Source of the DNA: Sipunculus nudus
Lineage: Eukaryota; Annelida; Sipuncula; Golfingiida; Sipunculidae
Assembly (NCBI GenBank): GCA_026874595.1
Contig: CM049314.1
Coordinates: 14,874,729 to 14,938,728 of the forward strand
Length of the DNA: 64,000 nt
Direction: 5' to 3'
Shown here: one piece after another, positions 24,524 through 38,300 of the stretch
Layout: each line of letters starts with the position of its first letter
How positions within the stretch are numbered: position 1 is the first letter of the stretch
Translations under genes and position numbers: made by a program
The notes under the pieces: model-generated
Seen by the model: the letters and a program-made list of their open reading frames with translations, nothing else
The model's database searches: none
Told to the model about the DNA's origin: nothing

Positions 24524-24559
24524 ACTCAGCACCGTTACAATGACTCAACACCGTTACAA
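24524..24559 (+). repeat. Right subterminal repeats of the 5 kb transposon
   Basis: ACTCAGCACCGTTACAA (24524-24540) and ACTCAACACCGTTACAA (24543-24559) in direct tandem, matching the terminal motif but in plus orientation, not inverted. Confidence 0.75.
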
Positions 24560-24896
24560 ACTCTGTGACGACATTTTATATTAAAATATAATTATTTGTG
24601 AATGACAAATAGAATATACACTGATATTTTATCCCTGTTTTATAGCAAAATACTTTAATATTCATAGAATTAAAATAAACGCTTGAATTATTCGACAGAA
24701 AAATTAATAAGATTTTTTCCCAAAAATTAAACTAAAAATTTAACAAATTACATATATTATTATCAATTATTTGAAAAATAATTTGAAATATACTTACGAT
24801 TTTTTTAACTCCGTTAAAATATGGTTTTATTGATTCAAAAGTAAAAGTTTTCTTGTCATGGTAATTCAAATATTTTTTATGCTTGTTTAAAGGTGT

Positions 24897-24911
24897 GTAA
24901 CGGTGTGGAGT
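24897..24911 (-). repeat. Right terminal inverted repeat of the 5 kb transposon
   Basis: GTAACGGTGTGGAGT, exact inverse of 19887-19901, followed by TA. Confidence 0.85.
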
Positions 24912-26174
24912 TATACGTACAATATTTAGACATTTTCACATAAATATTTGAAAGTTCCATGCATGTAAGTGCAATGCAGGCGTGAAATTATATGAGAATA
25001 CCCTTTTCTAGACATATTAAAACTAAGATTGGCTTATTATTTAGATAAACAAAAATGGTCAGTGTTATCCCTTAATTGAGGTAATATTTGTAGAAATACC
25101 CACAAAGGACCCTTCGCAGGTCTGTTCAATCGTGTACAAACAGCGCCATTATTTGGTGATGGTGATCGTCACATCCGAGCCCTTCCACATTCATCTATGA
25201 AACGTACCAAATTGTGAACATTATATTTTTGCTTTCATGAGGTGATACGAAAGGCAGAAAACAGTAAAAATGTTAGGAGCTTATAGACTCGTATTCACAC
25301 AACACGTATTCCTAAGCTCGTCATTTTCAGGACTTTCAAAGCGTTTGCGATCCTGGACTTGCAACAATAACTCTAGATCGTTTACTTGATTCAGACATTG
25401 ATCAGCTGGCCAGAAAACTCCGTAAAGAGCTCAACTAGAAACCTGGGAGAGGTCACACAGAAATTTCCCTTAGGAAAAAAAAAACACGACAAGATGGACT
25501 CAAACAAAAACTCTCTTAATAAAATGGAATGAATTGCTCAGCATCTGTCTACATCCCGTCAAGCGTCCCTCTGAAGGCTTATTCATAAGTTAACACTATG
25601 TGGGAAGTGTCAAAAGAATCACAGGTGTTTATTAATTCCTGTGAATGTTGGCAATGGCTGCTCTTTGGGTTTCCACTGCGAAATAATCTTATAAAATAAT
25701 CTTTTAAAACATATACTAAGATAAAAAAATATTAAGTAAAAAGATAATGTACGGAATTTTCGCTTAAATAATTACTTAATACATATATGTTCAGCTAGTA
25801 CAATTTGTCTGAGCGTTTGTCACTTTAAATCTGAGAATCTCAAAATAAATAACTTAGCCGTATTTATTAGTATTTTTCTCGCTTTACATAGAAACTGACA
25901 TATTTGTTTCAATTTTTATCGTTAATTTAAATCATTATTCTAGATAAATATTATTAAATATCATTTTAAAAAGTGGTAGCGTTATTTTTATTCGTTGGGA
26001 GACATCCCCATGCATTCACACAATTTCTCTTATTTTGATTCACCACCAATGAGCTCTAATATGCCCAAGATGCAACATATATACAATAATAAACGGGCAA
26101 ATAACACTCGGTTGAATGCAGCATCTCGCACCCAAACTTTTAACATAAGGCCTGAATTAAACTATCGTTGCTCA
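24912..26174. other. Intergenic, 5' side of the PPM1L-like gene
   Basis: AT-rich; no gene recognised. A 71-codon plus-strand open frame at 25995-26210 shows no domain and overlaps the presumptive promoter. Confidence 0.45.
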
Positions 26175-26230
26175 CCAGATGGCATCTGGGTAGGCTTCGC
26201 GAAGCCATGAGTATCCCAGGGTGCAATGCT
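26175..26230 (+). promoter_or_regulatory. Two adjacent palindromes and an SBS-like motif upstream of the PPM1L-like start
   Basis: CCAGATGGCATCTGG (26175-26189) and GGCTTCGCGAAGCC (26193-26206) are perfect palindromes three bases apart, about 160-190 bp before the ATG. TCCCAGGGTGCA follows at about 26214 and resembles the TCCCAG...GCA core of ZNF143/THAP11 sites. A core promoter without a TATA box is plausible; this is inference from position and motif only. Confidence 0.3.
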
Positions 26231-26366
26231 GCAGTGAGCGAAAAAGGGGGATTGTTTACATCTGTCAAGCGGTGATGTGGGCTATATGGTTAAAATCGAT
26301 AAAATGTTAACTAATCTTTACCCCAAATCGCCAGACCACCCAGTATAGTGAAAACACATTTCGAAT

Positions 26367-29300
26367 ATGAATTATATAGAATGGATTTATCGGATTACAA
26401 AGGAGTATTTATTCACACTGAGCGCGCTGTGCGCACTGATGGTGGCAATATTTCTGTATCAAGTTTTCACTCACGGAGCTCAAATTTTACAAATATTCGG
26501 GTGGTTCGGGGCATTATTTCGTATACCCTGGAGGGGTAGGGGGTACACTCCGGCAGGGGTGGGCAGGGAGATCCATGGAGACAGAGCCAAGGCATCATGG
26601 GAGTTAAAGAAAGAAAATGTTGCCGTTTATGCCATCCAAGGCAGACGACCACACATGGAGGACCGCTTCAACGTCGTCACGGACCTCGACCACACGGGGA
26701 CGTCCATTTATGGCGTGTTTGACGGCCACGGAGGGGAGGCAAGGCTGTTTTCATTATTCATTTCTATTTATAAATGATTTAGATGAATGTATACTCACCC
26801 GAGTCGCACGACAGTGGTGACGACACGTGGTGACCTCGGAAGTTCATGTAAACTAGTCTGACTGGTCAGGTTCCCGCCAGAACACCTCCCGCCTAACAAC
26901 AGGCCTTGTTTTTTTTTAGGTCTGTAAAAAAGTGTAAAATATAAATATATGACATCAGCTGCAAAAACCAATGGCATTCTATTCCTTGAATCTGAATGAA
27001 TTCATTTCAGAGCACATGTATCACTTTTTAATTCCCTTTAAATCTATCACAGTTCAAGATATAAAAACAGCAGCCCATATTATCAAACTTGCAAGAGACA
27101 TGGGCTATGGCTGTGATTTTTAAATTGTCCATTCCAGATCTGAAAGCCATATAAAGTTTTGCTTTGATGTTTCTACAACAAACAGTGAGGCCACCCTGGC
27201 ACAGTGAGGTGTAACAAGGAGATGACACAGTAGGCCTACAGTTACTGAGGTCCCACTGATCATTGAGGTCCCACTGTAAATGAAGTACAGTCACACTGTA
27301 CAATGTAACAATTACATAGTAACATCATTAATTACGGTCACAATGAGATAAAGATACAGGTATATTTCCTGTTTTCATACCTTCAGATCCGCACTTGATA
27401 CAGGTCTACAGGATTATAGAAAGCGCTTATATTTCCTCTCCCCCTGGTATAGTGGAAATAAAGAATTATTTTTCCAAATTCTATATATATATATAATATA
27501 TTAGGTTTAATTATTGTAAGTTAAGGAAGTCATTAATGTAAACATCAGCCCTATTTTGGATCACATGGCTGAATGTTATATAAGATGGTTTTATTGTCTT
27601 ACCTTTAATGTCCAAAACTGGTGACAACGATCTTGCGTGAAATCTCCTGTTTCTCTGTAGAACTTCTATTTTTCTTTTAGACAAAGTTCACTTATTTTGA
27701 CACTGCAGTCATGTCATTCAAATTGTTCTGAATAAAATGTGGTGGGATAAATTCAACTTGAGATATAGCCAACCAGAGAAGTTTATGTGTACTGGTCCAG
27801 TGCAACTGTCTAGACCTTCCACATGCACTGAGGCAAGACCTGACACCATAGGTCATGGCAAATGGAGACAGACTCTTAACTGGCCCCACTGATGAGTAGC
27901 TTCCCCTTCATTGATAATGACTGAGCCAGGAAACAATTGTCATAACATTTCTCACAAGCATATCTGAGCTACTTTAAGCTAGTTCTCTTGCTTAATATGT
28001 AAATCTGTAAAATTATTAAACAAACTAGTCCACAGATTTTAACTATATGCAGAAAAAATACATTTTAATTGTACTTAAACACTTGGTCATAAATATTTAT
28101 GTAATTTACCAGCAGGGTTTACTCTGGCAAATCATAAAAGTTTATAACTTATATTTTTCATACACTAATTGAAATGTAAAAATTGAAACCTTTTTAAGTG
28201 CACAAATATATGATTAATACCCCTAATGACTCAATAATATAGTTCCACACAAAATAAAATTTGTGAACAATAAATACCGGTAATGTATATAGACTTGCTT
28301 TGTAATTGAAATAGACCAAAACAAAAGTGGTGTCTTTTTTACCAGAATCCTCAGACGGTCAGACCACACAAGCCGTTACTATTAGGGGGAGTGGAAATAA
28401 GCATCCCTTATTACCAGTCCCCCTGGATCATTCCTTATTTCCCCTCTCGACCATAATCTAAATAAGGCCTTCCTATCAATTAACTATCAGACTTCGACAC
28501 TCTTCACCAAAAGGTAACTACCATTCAATCAAAAGTAATTAATTAAGTTTTAACTAACACTTTCTAAGAAAGTACAATCCATTTGTTGCCTGCATGCACT
28601 AAGACAGTGGATCGGCTCCAGAAGTTGTACTTAAAGGTTGACAAGATTGGACACTCATGCATGAAATTTTTTTTTAGAAACGCACCTTATTCAGACCGGA
28701 TAGAAACTGATTTGTAATAATTGCCATATCAACATGAAATAAATAGTTTCAAAATACTTTTTAAGGCTGTAACAAGACATTGTCTTGTGTATTTTATTCC
28801 TTCATTCATGATATGATAAACAAAACTACATATTTCAGTTAGATTTAAGATATCAAGCAAAAAATTTTCTGCCTTCTTTATGGAATTTTCATTAAACTTC
28901 CTTCATCAAATTTATTTCCAAATCATGAACTTCACTTCAAAACCAGATGTGTGTAGTCATATGACTACATTCATATCTGTCACCTTATTGGTTAAGATTT
29001 CTCACATTCAGTACTTGAATGAAAACCTCACTTAATTATCCATTGTAAATTCTGGACTTTTATTATGTTTTCCAAAAAAAGAGCTAGCAAGGAAATGGGA
29101 ATCAGGTGGAATGTGTTTGTTGCCATTAATGTTACTATTATTTTATGAATAGTATTTCGTACCAAAGAATAAACAAATTTGAGGTCTTTAATACATTGTA
29201 TTTAAAGTTACAATAATTGTTTCCTTTTCTTTGCAGTTTGCTGCTGACTTTGTGGAGAAAACACTTTTCAAGACGATCATGATTCGTCTTTTAAAAAGTT

Positions 29301-32300
29301 CATTGTCAGGGGAACAAAGTGGACTCACTGCAATTCTGTCAGAAGAGATCCTCAATGTTGATAAACAGCTTCTGATGATAGAAAAGTTGACGCATGATGT
29401 CTCAGGTAAGAAACGATAGATGCTCCAATCCAGGTCCTCCTAATCCTCGGGGGCCTGAGCTTCTATTCAAATAAAAAATACCATTGATTTTATTTTATTT
29501 GTAATGCTAAAATTCAGGCCAATATATAAAAAAAGGAAAAAGATATTATGACTCATATTGAGATGTGACTTGGTAAGTATTTTTATATCCAAAAAGTTCA
29601 AAAGATATTGACCTGACTCTGCATATACAGTCTACTCCCATCTATTTGCTGATTTCAGGATCTAGAAAAACATTGGCGATAGGGGAGTCTGGTGGATCAT
29701 CAAGGGTGTCGGCGTCATGTGCAAATGTTATTTGGCTTTAATTGACCATTAAAGATTTATGTTCCATGTACATGTGCAGTTAAACCCCTTTAATCTGGCA
29801 CCATTGGGATTAAGAATTTTTGCAGTTTGTGTAAAATTAATTTCCATCTAATTTAAAAAAAAAACAATGATAAATGAAGAAATTAAAGCTAGCCATGAAC
29901 AGTTGTGTGAAATGAACTTTATTAAACAAGTTCCACTGGAATATAGCAGCATATAAATCAAGTGAATCACAGAAATCATAAAATGATGTACATATTATAT
30001 ATACATTCATTAAGTGGTTCATGCAGAGGTTCAACTGATAGGGCACTGAGAAATTTGACCAGTGTGCACTGCTTGTTGCTAACAGAGGCTGAATTAAGTC
30101 TGGAAATTATGTCGTTAAGATACAACAAATTGCGCTGGCTGAACTATGTCTCGGGTAACTTAACAGATCATGCACACCCTGTCTTGCTAGTTATCTGCAC
30201 TTCATATTTGTTCAGGTCAGGTCATCATCCTGATTTTTTTTCTGGCCGTTTCAAAATGTCTTTTATGCGTCGTCTCACCTGTGGGAACCACAGCATATAC
30301 ATTGAGATATTATTCTGCAGTCAGGGTGTTTGCGATTGGCAGCTCAGCCACAACTCTGGATAGCTTAGCAATATCTGGCAGGGACACACTTTCATGTGGG
30401 ATAGGTCCGGGTGGCTGACCAAGCAATCATCAGGTCATGGCAACATGTTCTCAATGAAACTGTTAGTCTGTTTGCTCTGGCTGGCGAGGCTCTTGCATGA
30501 CCAGCAATAAGCACTTTGATGTTTATCGGCCTGAAGTATGCTGAGATGTACCAGATTATGTGGATACCATCAATCGCAATTTATTTGGAATTCTATTGGA
30601 ATAAATCTTATTTTAGGAAGTTGGTTCTAGGTAATGGTGCCAGAACTAGATCATGCAAAATGAAGGATAAGAACATTATAATATAATGGAGGAAAATTTG
30701 TTCTTGAGGAATATGCCAGATTATCAATTGCTGGAAAGGGTTTGACTTTTAATGAATTAATACGCAATTGACAAACCTAATGACAAAATATAATACTTTT
30801 TCAAAAATAGCCTGGGACAGTAAAATATTGAACTAATCATGTGATATAATACACATATTATGGAAATGTTTATGTACTTTTAACAGGACACAGACCACAG
30901 CTATTAGCCTAAGAAACTTCTAACTTAATCCAGGAGGTCATGGATAAATCTCCTTGGTAAATTTTAATTAGGTCAGTGCAAACTATATGGGCCCAAAACA
31001 TATTCATTGTACAAATTACAGGCTTATGTAAGGTGCCCTCAGGACAACTATTACCAAACACAACTACATCTAGTAATAAGGCCACTATACCAAAAAGTTC
31101 AGTGAGCTGAGCATCATTACCCATAGGTCACTTGTTTATAAATGTAGAAATATGTTTTTTGATGTATGAAAATGATTTGCTGCTGTCTGATAAATTTTAT
31201 TTCATGGTATGTTTATACAAAGCATAGAAAATATTCATGTAAATGTACAATAAATAAGAAACACTATCTGCTCTGTGTATAAATGTGACAGAGTCATATA
31301 ATATATCAAAAGAGACGCCATTTTGTAAATGGTATTGCCTTGTTTGTTCATGCCAGACATAATGAAACTAAATATATTGTATAAATAGGAAACATGGGTA
31401 CTATATTTTCTTTGTAATTATGTATTCAGGAAAAATCGCCATGGAGAAATATGAACCATATCATCAATATGTACCACATGTCACTAAGAGTGCATGTTAA
31501 TAGATATTCATAGGCAAATTCAGAATTTTGTGAATGAAGAGGTATATCATTTAACAGTTAAATAAATATCCAACTAGCGAGTGTAGTTGGAGACTACAAA
31601 CCTCTGCCTGAATCTCTTCACTGCATTGGACACATTATCTTATTTTAGTGTAACAGGTTTACCTTTTGAGTGGCAGACAAATTGCTGACCCTAATACCTA
31701 TAAATGGGCAGCCTCTACCTTGGACAATGGATCTTTTGAACTGAAAATATATTACAGTGATTCAGAAAACCTCTTGAATAAAATTTATTGGATTTTTCCT
31801 TGGGCATTACACTAACTCTCCACAATATTTCCAGCAGAATTCACATAATAAATTTTCCTTATGATGCTGTCAGATAAGCCAAGGGAAAATTTTATATATT
31901 TATATTATAATGAAGGCATACAAAGTTCCTGCAGCTTCGCAAAAGGGGTTTATCCTGAAAAGATGTGAGTAAAAAATACAAGAAAAAGGTTATTTTACAG
32001 GGGGATTAATATGTACCTGGTAAAAAAAGACTAGTTAAAATACCAGCACTCTACCATTCTGGAGTAAATCTTAATAATTGCCTTGAAATGTAACTAAAAA
32101 ATGGTCCAGTATTTTTACATATATTTTCTTTATAATTATCATCTCATCAGCCCAATTAAATTGTTATTAACATGTTACAGGGTGTTTATCTTATCTGCTG
32201 TCTGCAGTAACACTAGTCTAACTTTGCTGCCTGGTATGTCCACTTAAATCACATGATCTGTCATGTTACCTTCAGACATGGGGTAATAGTAATAAGTAAT

Positions 32301-35300
32301 AGTAATAGTATTGGACTATTACAGCTTTTTCCATGTAATAGTAATAGTAATAGTAATAGTAATAGACTCAAAAATTTTAGCTGTAATAGTAAGAGTAATA
32401 GAAACAGAAGGCAAAGTAATAGAGTAATACATATTACTTTCTATTACTTCCTGTGAGCCCCTTGATCATGAAGCATATCAGCAAATAATGCTGAACACAC
32501 TCAATTCTTGTCCCACAATTGCACAGAAACTGCCTATTGTTGAGGCAAGCATGGGCCAGCTGCCACACTGCTGGTGACCACTGGTGCTAATTACATAAGA
32601 GTACTGGACAGAGCAGGTCACAGCCAAATAAGTAACCTGGCACAATCTGACCTTTGATTAGTAAACCATGGACAAACAGAGGAATGTTTGATGTTATGAG
32701 ACAGATAAATTGTGTATTATTATATTGACATGTACATCTTATCTCACATCCATCAATCCATATGCATATTCTGAAATGTACCTAGATTTATTTTCACAAG
32801 CCAGTTTGCATTTTAATCATACAGATTGCAATAACACACATTTAAGAAAAATAGAATATGGAACCAGATGTAGTTGCAGTGCAGACCAAAAATGTTCATG
32901 ATAAGCTTATGGTGTTTTCACTACCCATAACGTATGGAAGCCTACAATGCTATATAAACTCATACCAGTACTACAGTCACTTTGATAAAGTCATACTGCA
33001 GGCACATGTATTATCTATTTAATTTATATTAATATTCTTTTAAAATAATTCTTTTAATACTTGTCTGTTATTTCATAGTACCAATTTTGCAGACCTTCAT
33101 TCAGTATCTAAAATTATGTTAATTTATATTTTGAAAATTAAATGAACAATTTTTTTTAAGATATTAATTTATTTGATTATATAATATGAGAATATAAGTA
33201 ACTGTTAATATTTTATTATTTAATATCTGAAATTTTGATATCAAATAATTAGATCCTGTTATGTACAAAATTTAAAGTATAAGATTGTTGAATACCAAAT
33301 TAATTGTGAAAGTGATATAAATAATATTTTATTTGTTTTGTAAAATTGATATAAGTTTAAATCACTCTCCATATTCCTAAATTATCCTATGCTGGTTTTG
33401 CTGCAATGAAGAAGGGCATACCTGAAGAATAAAAGCCATGCATGCTACCATTATTGTAAAGTTTACCACCTCTCTGTTCACTCACAAGATGTACTATGTG
33501 ATAAAATAAAACATGGCATCATATCCAAATGAACATATATACACTTGAGAAGATGGGGTACTTTTGTCTCCAGTTTAGAATCTGTCCAGAATCTTGATGT
33601 AAACAGTTGAAACAGGACACAGCCCTACCAAAATTCCTATCCTGATACATACATAAAGGACTAAATTGTCAGCTTTGACACTAAATATTAATATGACATA
33701 ATCATGAATAATTCCTTTGGAGACCATTTTTAGTTACACTGAAAACTTTATTTATTAATTATGCGAAAGAAGATTAAATCTTAAGAAGTATGTACTATAA
33801 AATAAATTTATGTGAAATATATATGAAAATAATAAAAAATGTACAAGTATGCATATAATTATAAATCAATATTTTACATATGCCAGGGTCTTTCCATGGG
33901 TATCTTTTAAATTACATGTATTCAAGAGTTCATACAATTATCTTATAATTTCGACTTGAAACGCCCCAATAATCATCATATATATATATACAGAATTAAA
34001 GAAGCTGAAATAATTAAGATCTCGAGTATCATTAGGCTTATTGTTAATGACAGACACAGTATAAGAAAATTGTGTAGGTAACTGGATGATATAGGTGCTT
34101 CTAATATTAATATATAATATAAAAATGTGATTGCAGTGCTAGTTTACAGCACTCATGGCTGCGCAAAGTCTAGAATCCTCCCATCAGTTTTTGTAATAGT
34201 AATAGTAATAGTAATATTAATAGATACCCCAGTCATAGTAATAGTAATAGTAATAGAAGATAAAATGTGGTAATAGTAATAGTAATATCAGAAATTGAAA
34301 GTAATAGTAATAGTAATAGAACAACTGTAATAGACCCCATGTCTGGTTACCTGTCAAGTTACATGTGATTTTTGACCTTTCCTCCCAGATAAATATATGA
34401 ATATGTCAGGTAACACCTGGAGATACTACTTGTGATTTATGACATGGCACAACAGAGGGAGCCACTTTTTGTGCAGTGTGTCAGTGAATAAGTTATTGTA
34501 CCAATAAGATGTCTCCATGGGACACTTGGGCCATAGACTACCAGGAGAAAAGATAATATAATGTGGGGAGTCTTAATTAATTATTGGGTGTTCATTCTTT
34601 TGAGTTCAGTGGTCACAAATGTTCACAAATCTAGGACCTCAGTTATTATTTACTTAGTTGAACATATTTCATCTTTGACTTATCAGCTTTCATCAGTGTT
34701 GATTTTCCATTGTTTTAAGTTCACATTTGGCCCCTTGAAACAACTTTATGCCACATTGCCTCTACTGTATTTTCAAAGTTCTACCTTCACATGTGGACTA
34801 TGCTACCAGCCAAGTTATTCATGATGTATACTGCCTGTGTTTTACAATATACAAGGCAGTATCTAAGCAAAGATTGAAAATTGGCACAGCCCCATATCTG
34901 TTTCTGCCACAGTTTGCCTCCGTCCTAGTGTAGTTGTGATGAATACCTGATTGTCATGACTCCCCCAGGTGTTCACAGTAGAAGTATAAATCTGATTTAG
35001 AACAAGAGTTGGATGATATGCCTCAAGTTTATATCTAATTCTCATAAAAGGAATTAGGCTCACATTTGTTAGCAAGTTGCTCTAAAACCCCGTTGTACAC
35101 AATACTTTGCCTTACATCATCTTAAAGGTTATCATCCTCGCAGTGATGTGAGTGATATGAGAATAAAAAATTTTTAATGTACATATAATTTTGAGTGATT
35201 TTTCCTTTTTTTACTGACTTGCACAGAGGTTAGACCAGGCACAGCCAAACTGCTTTCAGCAATGACTGGAACGCTTGTATCGTAGCCACTCAACCTCTAA

Positions 35301-38300
35301 CACTATTAAGGACTATTGTTCATATGAATAGCACATGCTTTCAGTGAGGGATTTAAGCATGTCGTGCCTTACATTTGTACAAGGCTCTTGCCCACGTGCG
35401 TGGTCAGTAAAAGAGAAAAACACATGTTTCTCGCTTTATGAAATGGAGAGTTCATATCAGGTGGATTAATGACAAAACCTAATTCAAGGTTCCAATTTCA
35501 GGAACAGGGGTGGGTCGGGGTGGTGGCGGGTATGGGGTATGGGGGTATGTACCCTCTGCATTGAGTCCTGTCGGGTTCGCTTCTTCTACTGACGAGGTAT
35601 GGGTACTTCTGTTTCTTCAGGAACAGTTGCCTTGCAACATACATTTAATAAATCTTTCATGTGTTCATCACATCAACCTAATCTCTATAAGTCCAAGGAT
35701 AGGATATAGTCAAATATCATTGAAAAACTGAATGCCCCCACATCTCATTCCTGTTCGAAATGTAAATATCATCACTGATCAGGTTTTCAAAGTTAACATA
35801 TTGGGGTATGAATTTCTTGCCACGAGCACAGCACCACAAAATAAATATTAAAAAATATTTATACATATCTTATTGAGACAATTTCTGACTGAAAACCTAT
35901 ATTTTCTTTTAACTTTTAGAATAAAAAATGAGCCAAAATTCCACATCTCGGTTAATATCTCCCCAACCCTGGTAATAAGCCCGGTATACTGGGTTTATCA
36001 GCTAGTGTATGTACATATGTACTATAACATATTGGTGGGTTCAAATGTTATTTGATAATATCACATTATACCTATATTAGCCCATGAAAAATTGATTTGA
36101 TCATTGTCTGACATGTACCAAGGTTCCTCATACACATGCATATTAAATTAAACCTCAGTCAATTTACTGTATTCATCTTAGCAGTATCCCTTGTCAGATA
36201 GGGGCCTCCTGAAATGGACAGACCGCTACAATTCAACATGTTTGTGCTTTTTCAGAATGAACAGTATCCATCAATACCTGGAACAAACATTGAACAAACT
36301 AGGGAAGAACTAGAGAATTTAAAGTTTTGAAAAATATGCAAAAATACTGGCATTCTGTATTCTGTATGCCTGATAAATGTTGAGAAATAGGACTCTACTC
36401 AGAGTGCATGCATGTAATTTTAGTTTTCTGGGGCATCTACATGTCCAGGTCTGTATTATAAGAAAGGTTTGTAAATTAAATAAAATAATGAAAGATGGAC
36501 ACAAGAACAAACACACACTGGTCAAAACATAGTCCCCTTGGCAGAGGTACTTACAGTGGATAAGATTTCACAACATTTGCTAGGTTCTGTTCCTTACAAT
36601 ACTAACAGTTTTTCTTGCATAATCATTCCAGGTTAATGTATTCTTATGGTGTCATTTACATTTCGGAGATTTATGATATAACATGCTATTAATGTTCACA
36701 GATAAGCACAGTGCCTAATTTAAAAATAAACGAATGCATGAATGAACAAATGAAATGTTTTATATTTCACAAATATCAAAATAATTCTAAATAAACTCTG
36801 GATCCCAAATTCCTCTTCTCTTTAAACCTATATTAATAAAATATATGTAAAAAATAATAAAGGTAAAATATACAGAAAAAAATATTTAAAAAATGATATA
36901 ATGTGTGGGGAATAAGCTCTGCATTTAGTTTTCATTAATGTATGTCCACCTGTTAAATGCACTGCAGGCCTTGCCTTTTGAAAAAGGCACGGGAGTGAAA
37001 AATCACTCCCCTCATAAAGTTAAGGCGAGTGGTTCACTCGCCTGAAATTAAAGAGTTAAAATTTCCCCTCTAATTCATGAATATATCATTATATAGTTCA
37101 GTAGGGTATAATTTACCTTTCTGTGCAGTAACAGGTGAAAAGTGTTTACCCATAAGGTCAACAGATTAACTTATATTGTAATATATAACTAATAACCATA
37201 ATTTAAATGTTTACAAAAAAAAATTCCATGATCATTTACTAACAGCATAATTTGTATTTTTATACACTAATAACTAAAATATTTTGGTTGTGTTGGCATT
37301 ATTACACATATATTTCAGAATACATTATTCAAAATTAAATATTTACAAACAAATATTTATTTGAGATATTTTTGTTGAAGTTGGGCCGCATGAAATCTCA
37401 TCAACTGATGAGTCCCGGGGATACTTCAGTTTATTGGCCCTTTAACATATACGAAAAGTCTTAACAAATAAAAAGATAAGAAAGAAATTATTATAGGGAG
37501 AGGAGAAAATAATATCATAAGTGTTGAATTATAGGTATATCAAATGGTATATGAATCGACACGTATGGCCTCTGTGCTAAATCTTTATTATTTAGTAGGT
37601 TTGACGGAAAAACACGTGCCAATGTCGATCTGTTCATTCTTCTTCTTGGTTCAATAAAAAAGTCGATGATACAGTCAATAAAATACAAAATATATATATA
37701 TATTTTTAAAAAATCTGTACGAATGTTGCATCTAGTACCTGAACACTTCTAAAAATCAACTGTTTCCGTTTGTTAATCTAAATAAAGATATCAGATAGCC
37801 GCGTCAAAGTGTACATTTTTTCGTGGTGCCATGTGTCAGTTGACCATCGCTAAAAACGCGTATTATCAGTTCATATATCGTTCGACAAATGTCAACTGCA
37901 GCTGCAGAAACTGCCAAGCTTCATTTCAGAAAACAATAATTATAAATAGACCTAACTTGCGCTTTAAGCGGGCCTGACATGTTTTGCAATTTGCTCTTCA
38001 ACGGCGGGAATTCATGTCACATACTGACATAGGGCCTAACTGCAGAAAGTGTCGGTTGCGTGAACATACAACAGGTCAAAGAAGTCATGGGACGACAAAG
38101 GCTTGCACATGCGAATATTGACGTGAGGGAATTCCTATTCAAATTAAGGCATGTGACAAATGTATCCAATAGCGCCCGAGAAAGTTCTGAATATTATAAA
38201 GAACATAAGACATGCGCAGAAAACAATTGAGTAGGCCTAATGACGATCTCCGTCTAGACCAGACGCAGTCATGGATTCCGCAGTTGTGGCAGCGTGTAAG

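Larger units (their letters stand above)
19887..24911 (+). mobile_element. Autonomous-looking DNA transposon of unassigned superfamily, about 5.0 kb
   Basis: The ends are perfect 15-bp inverted repeats, ACTCCACACCGTTAC at 19887-19901 and its complement at 24897-24911. TA abuts both ends, giving a TA duplication; alternatively the boundary is TTAA on the left and a one-base variant TTAT on the right, which would move the ends inward by one base. Related ACTCxxCACCGTTA motifs recur in the subterminal regions on both sides. The only long ORF (21338-23791) encodes a DDE-like protein. A GGGGCGGATCC-type MITE sits inside the right subterminal region (24246-24427), so the insertion is not brand new. 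Two long (TA)n tracts lie left of the ORF. Confidence 0.75.

Noticed and set aside
26739-26777. Read-through of PPM1L-like exon 1 (residues after DGHGGE)
   Set aside because: The residues no longer match the family and a stop follows soon; the GC donor explains it.
29962-30363. 133-codon frame in PPM1L-like intron 2
   Set aside because: No domain, no splice-site support and ordinary AT-rich composition.
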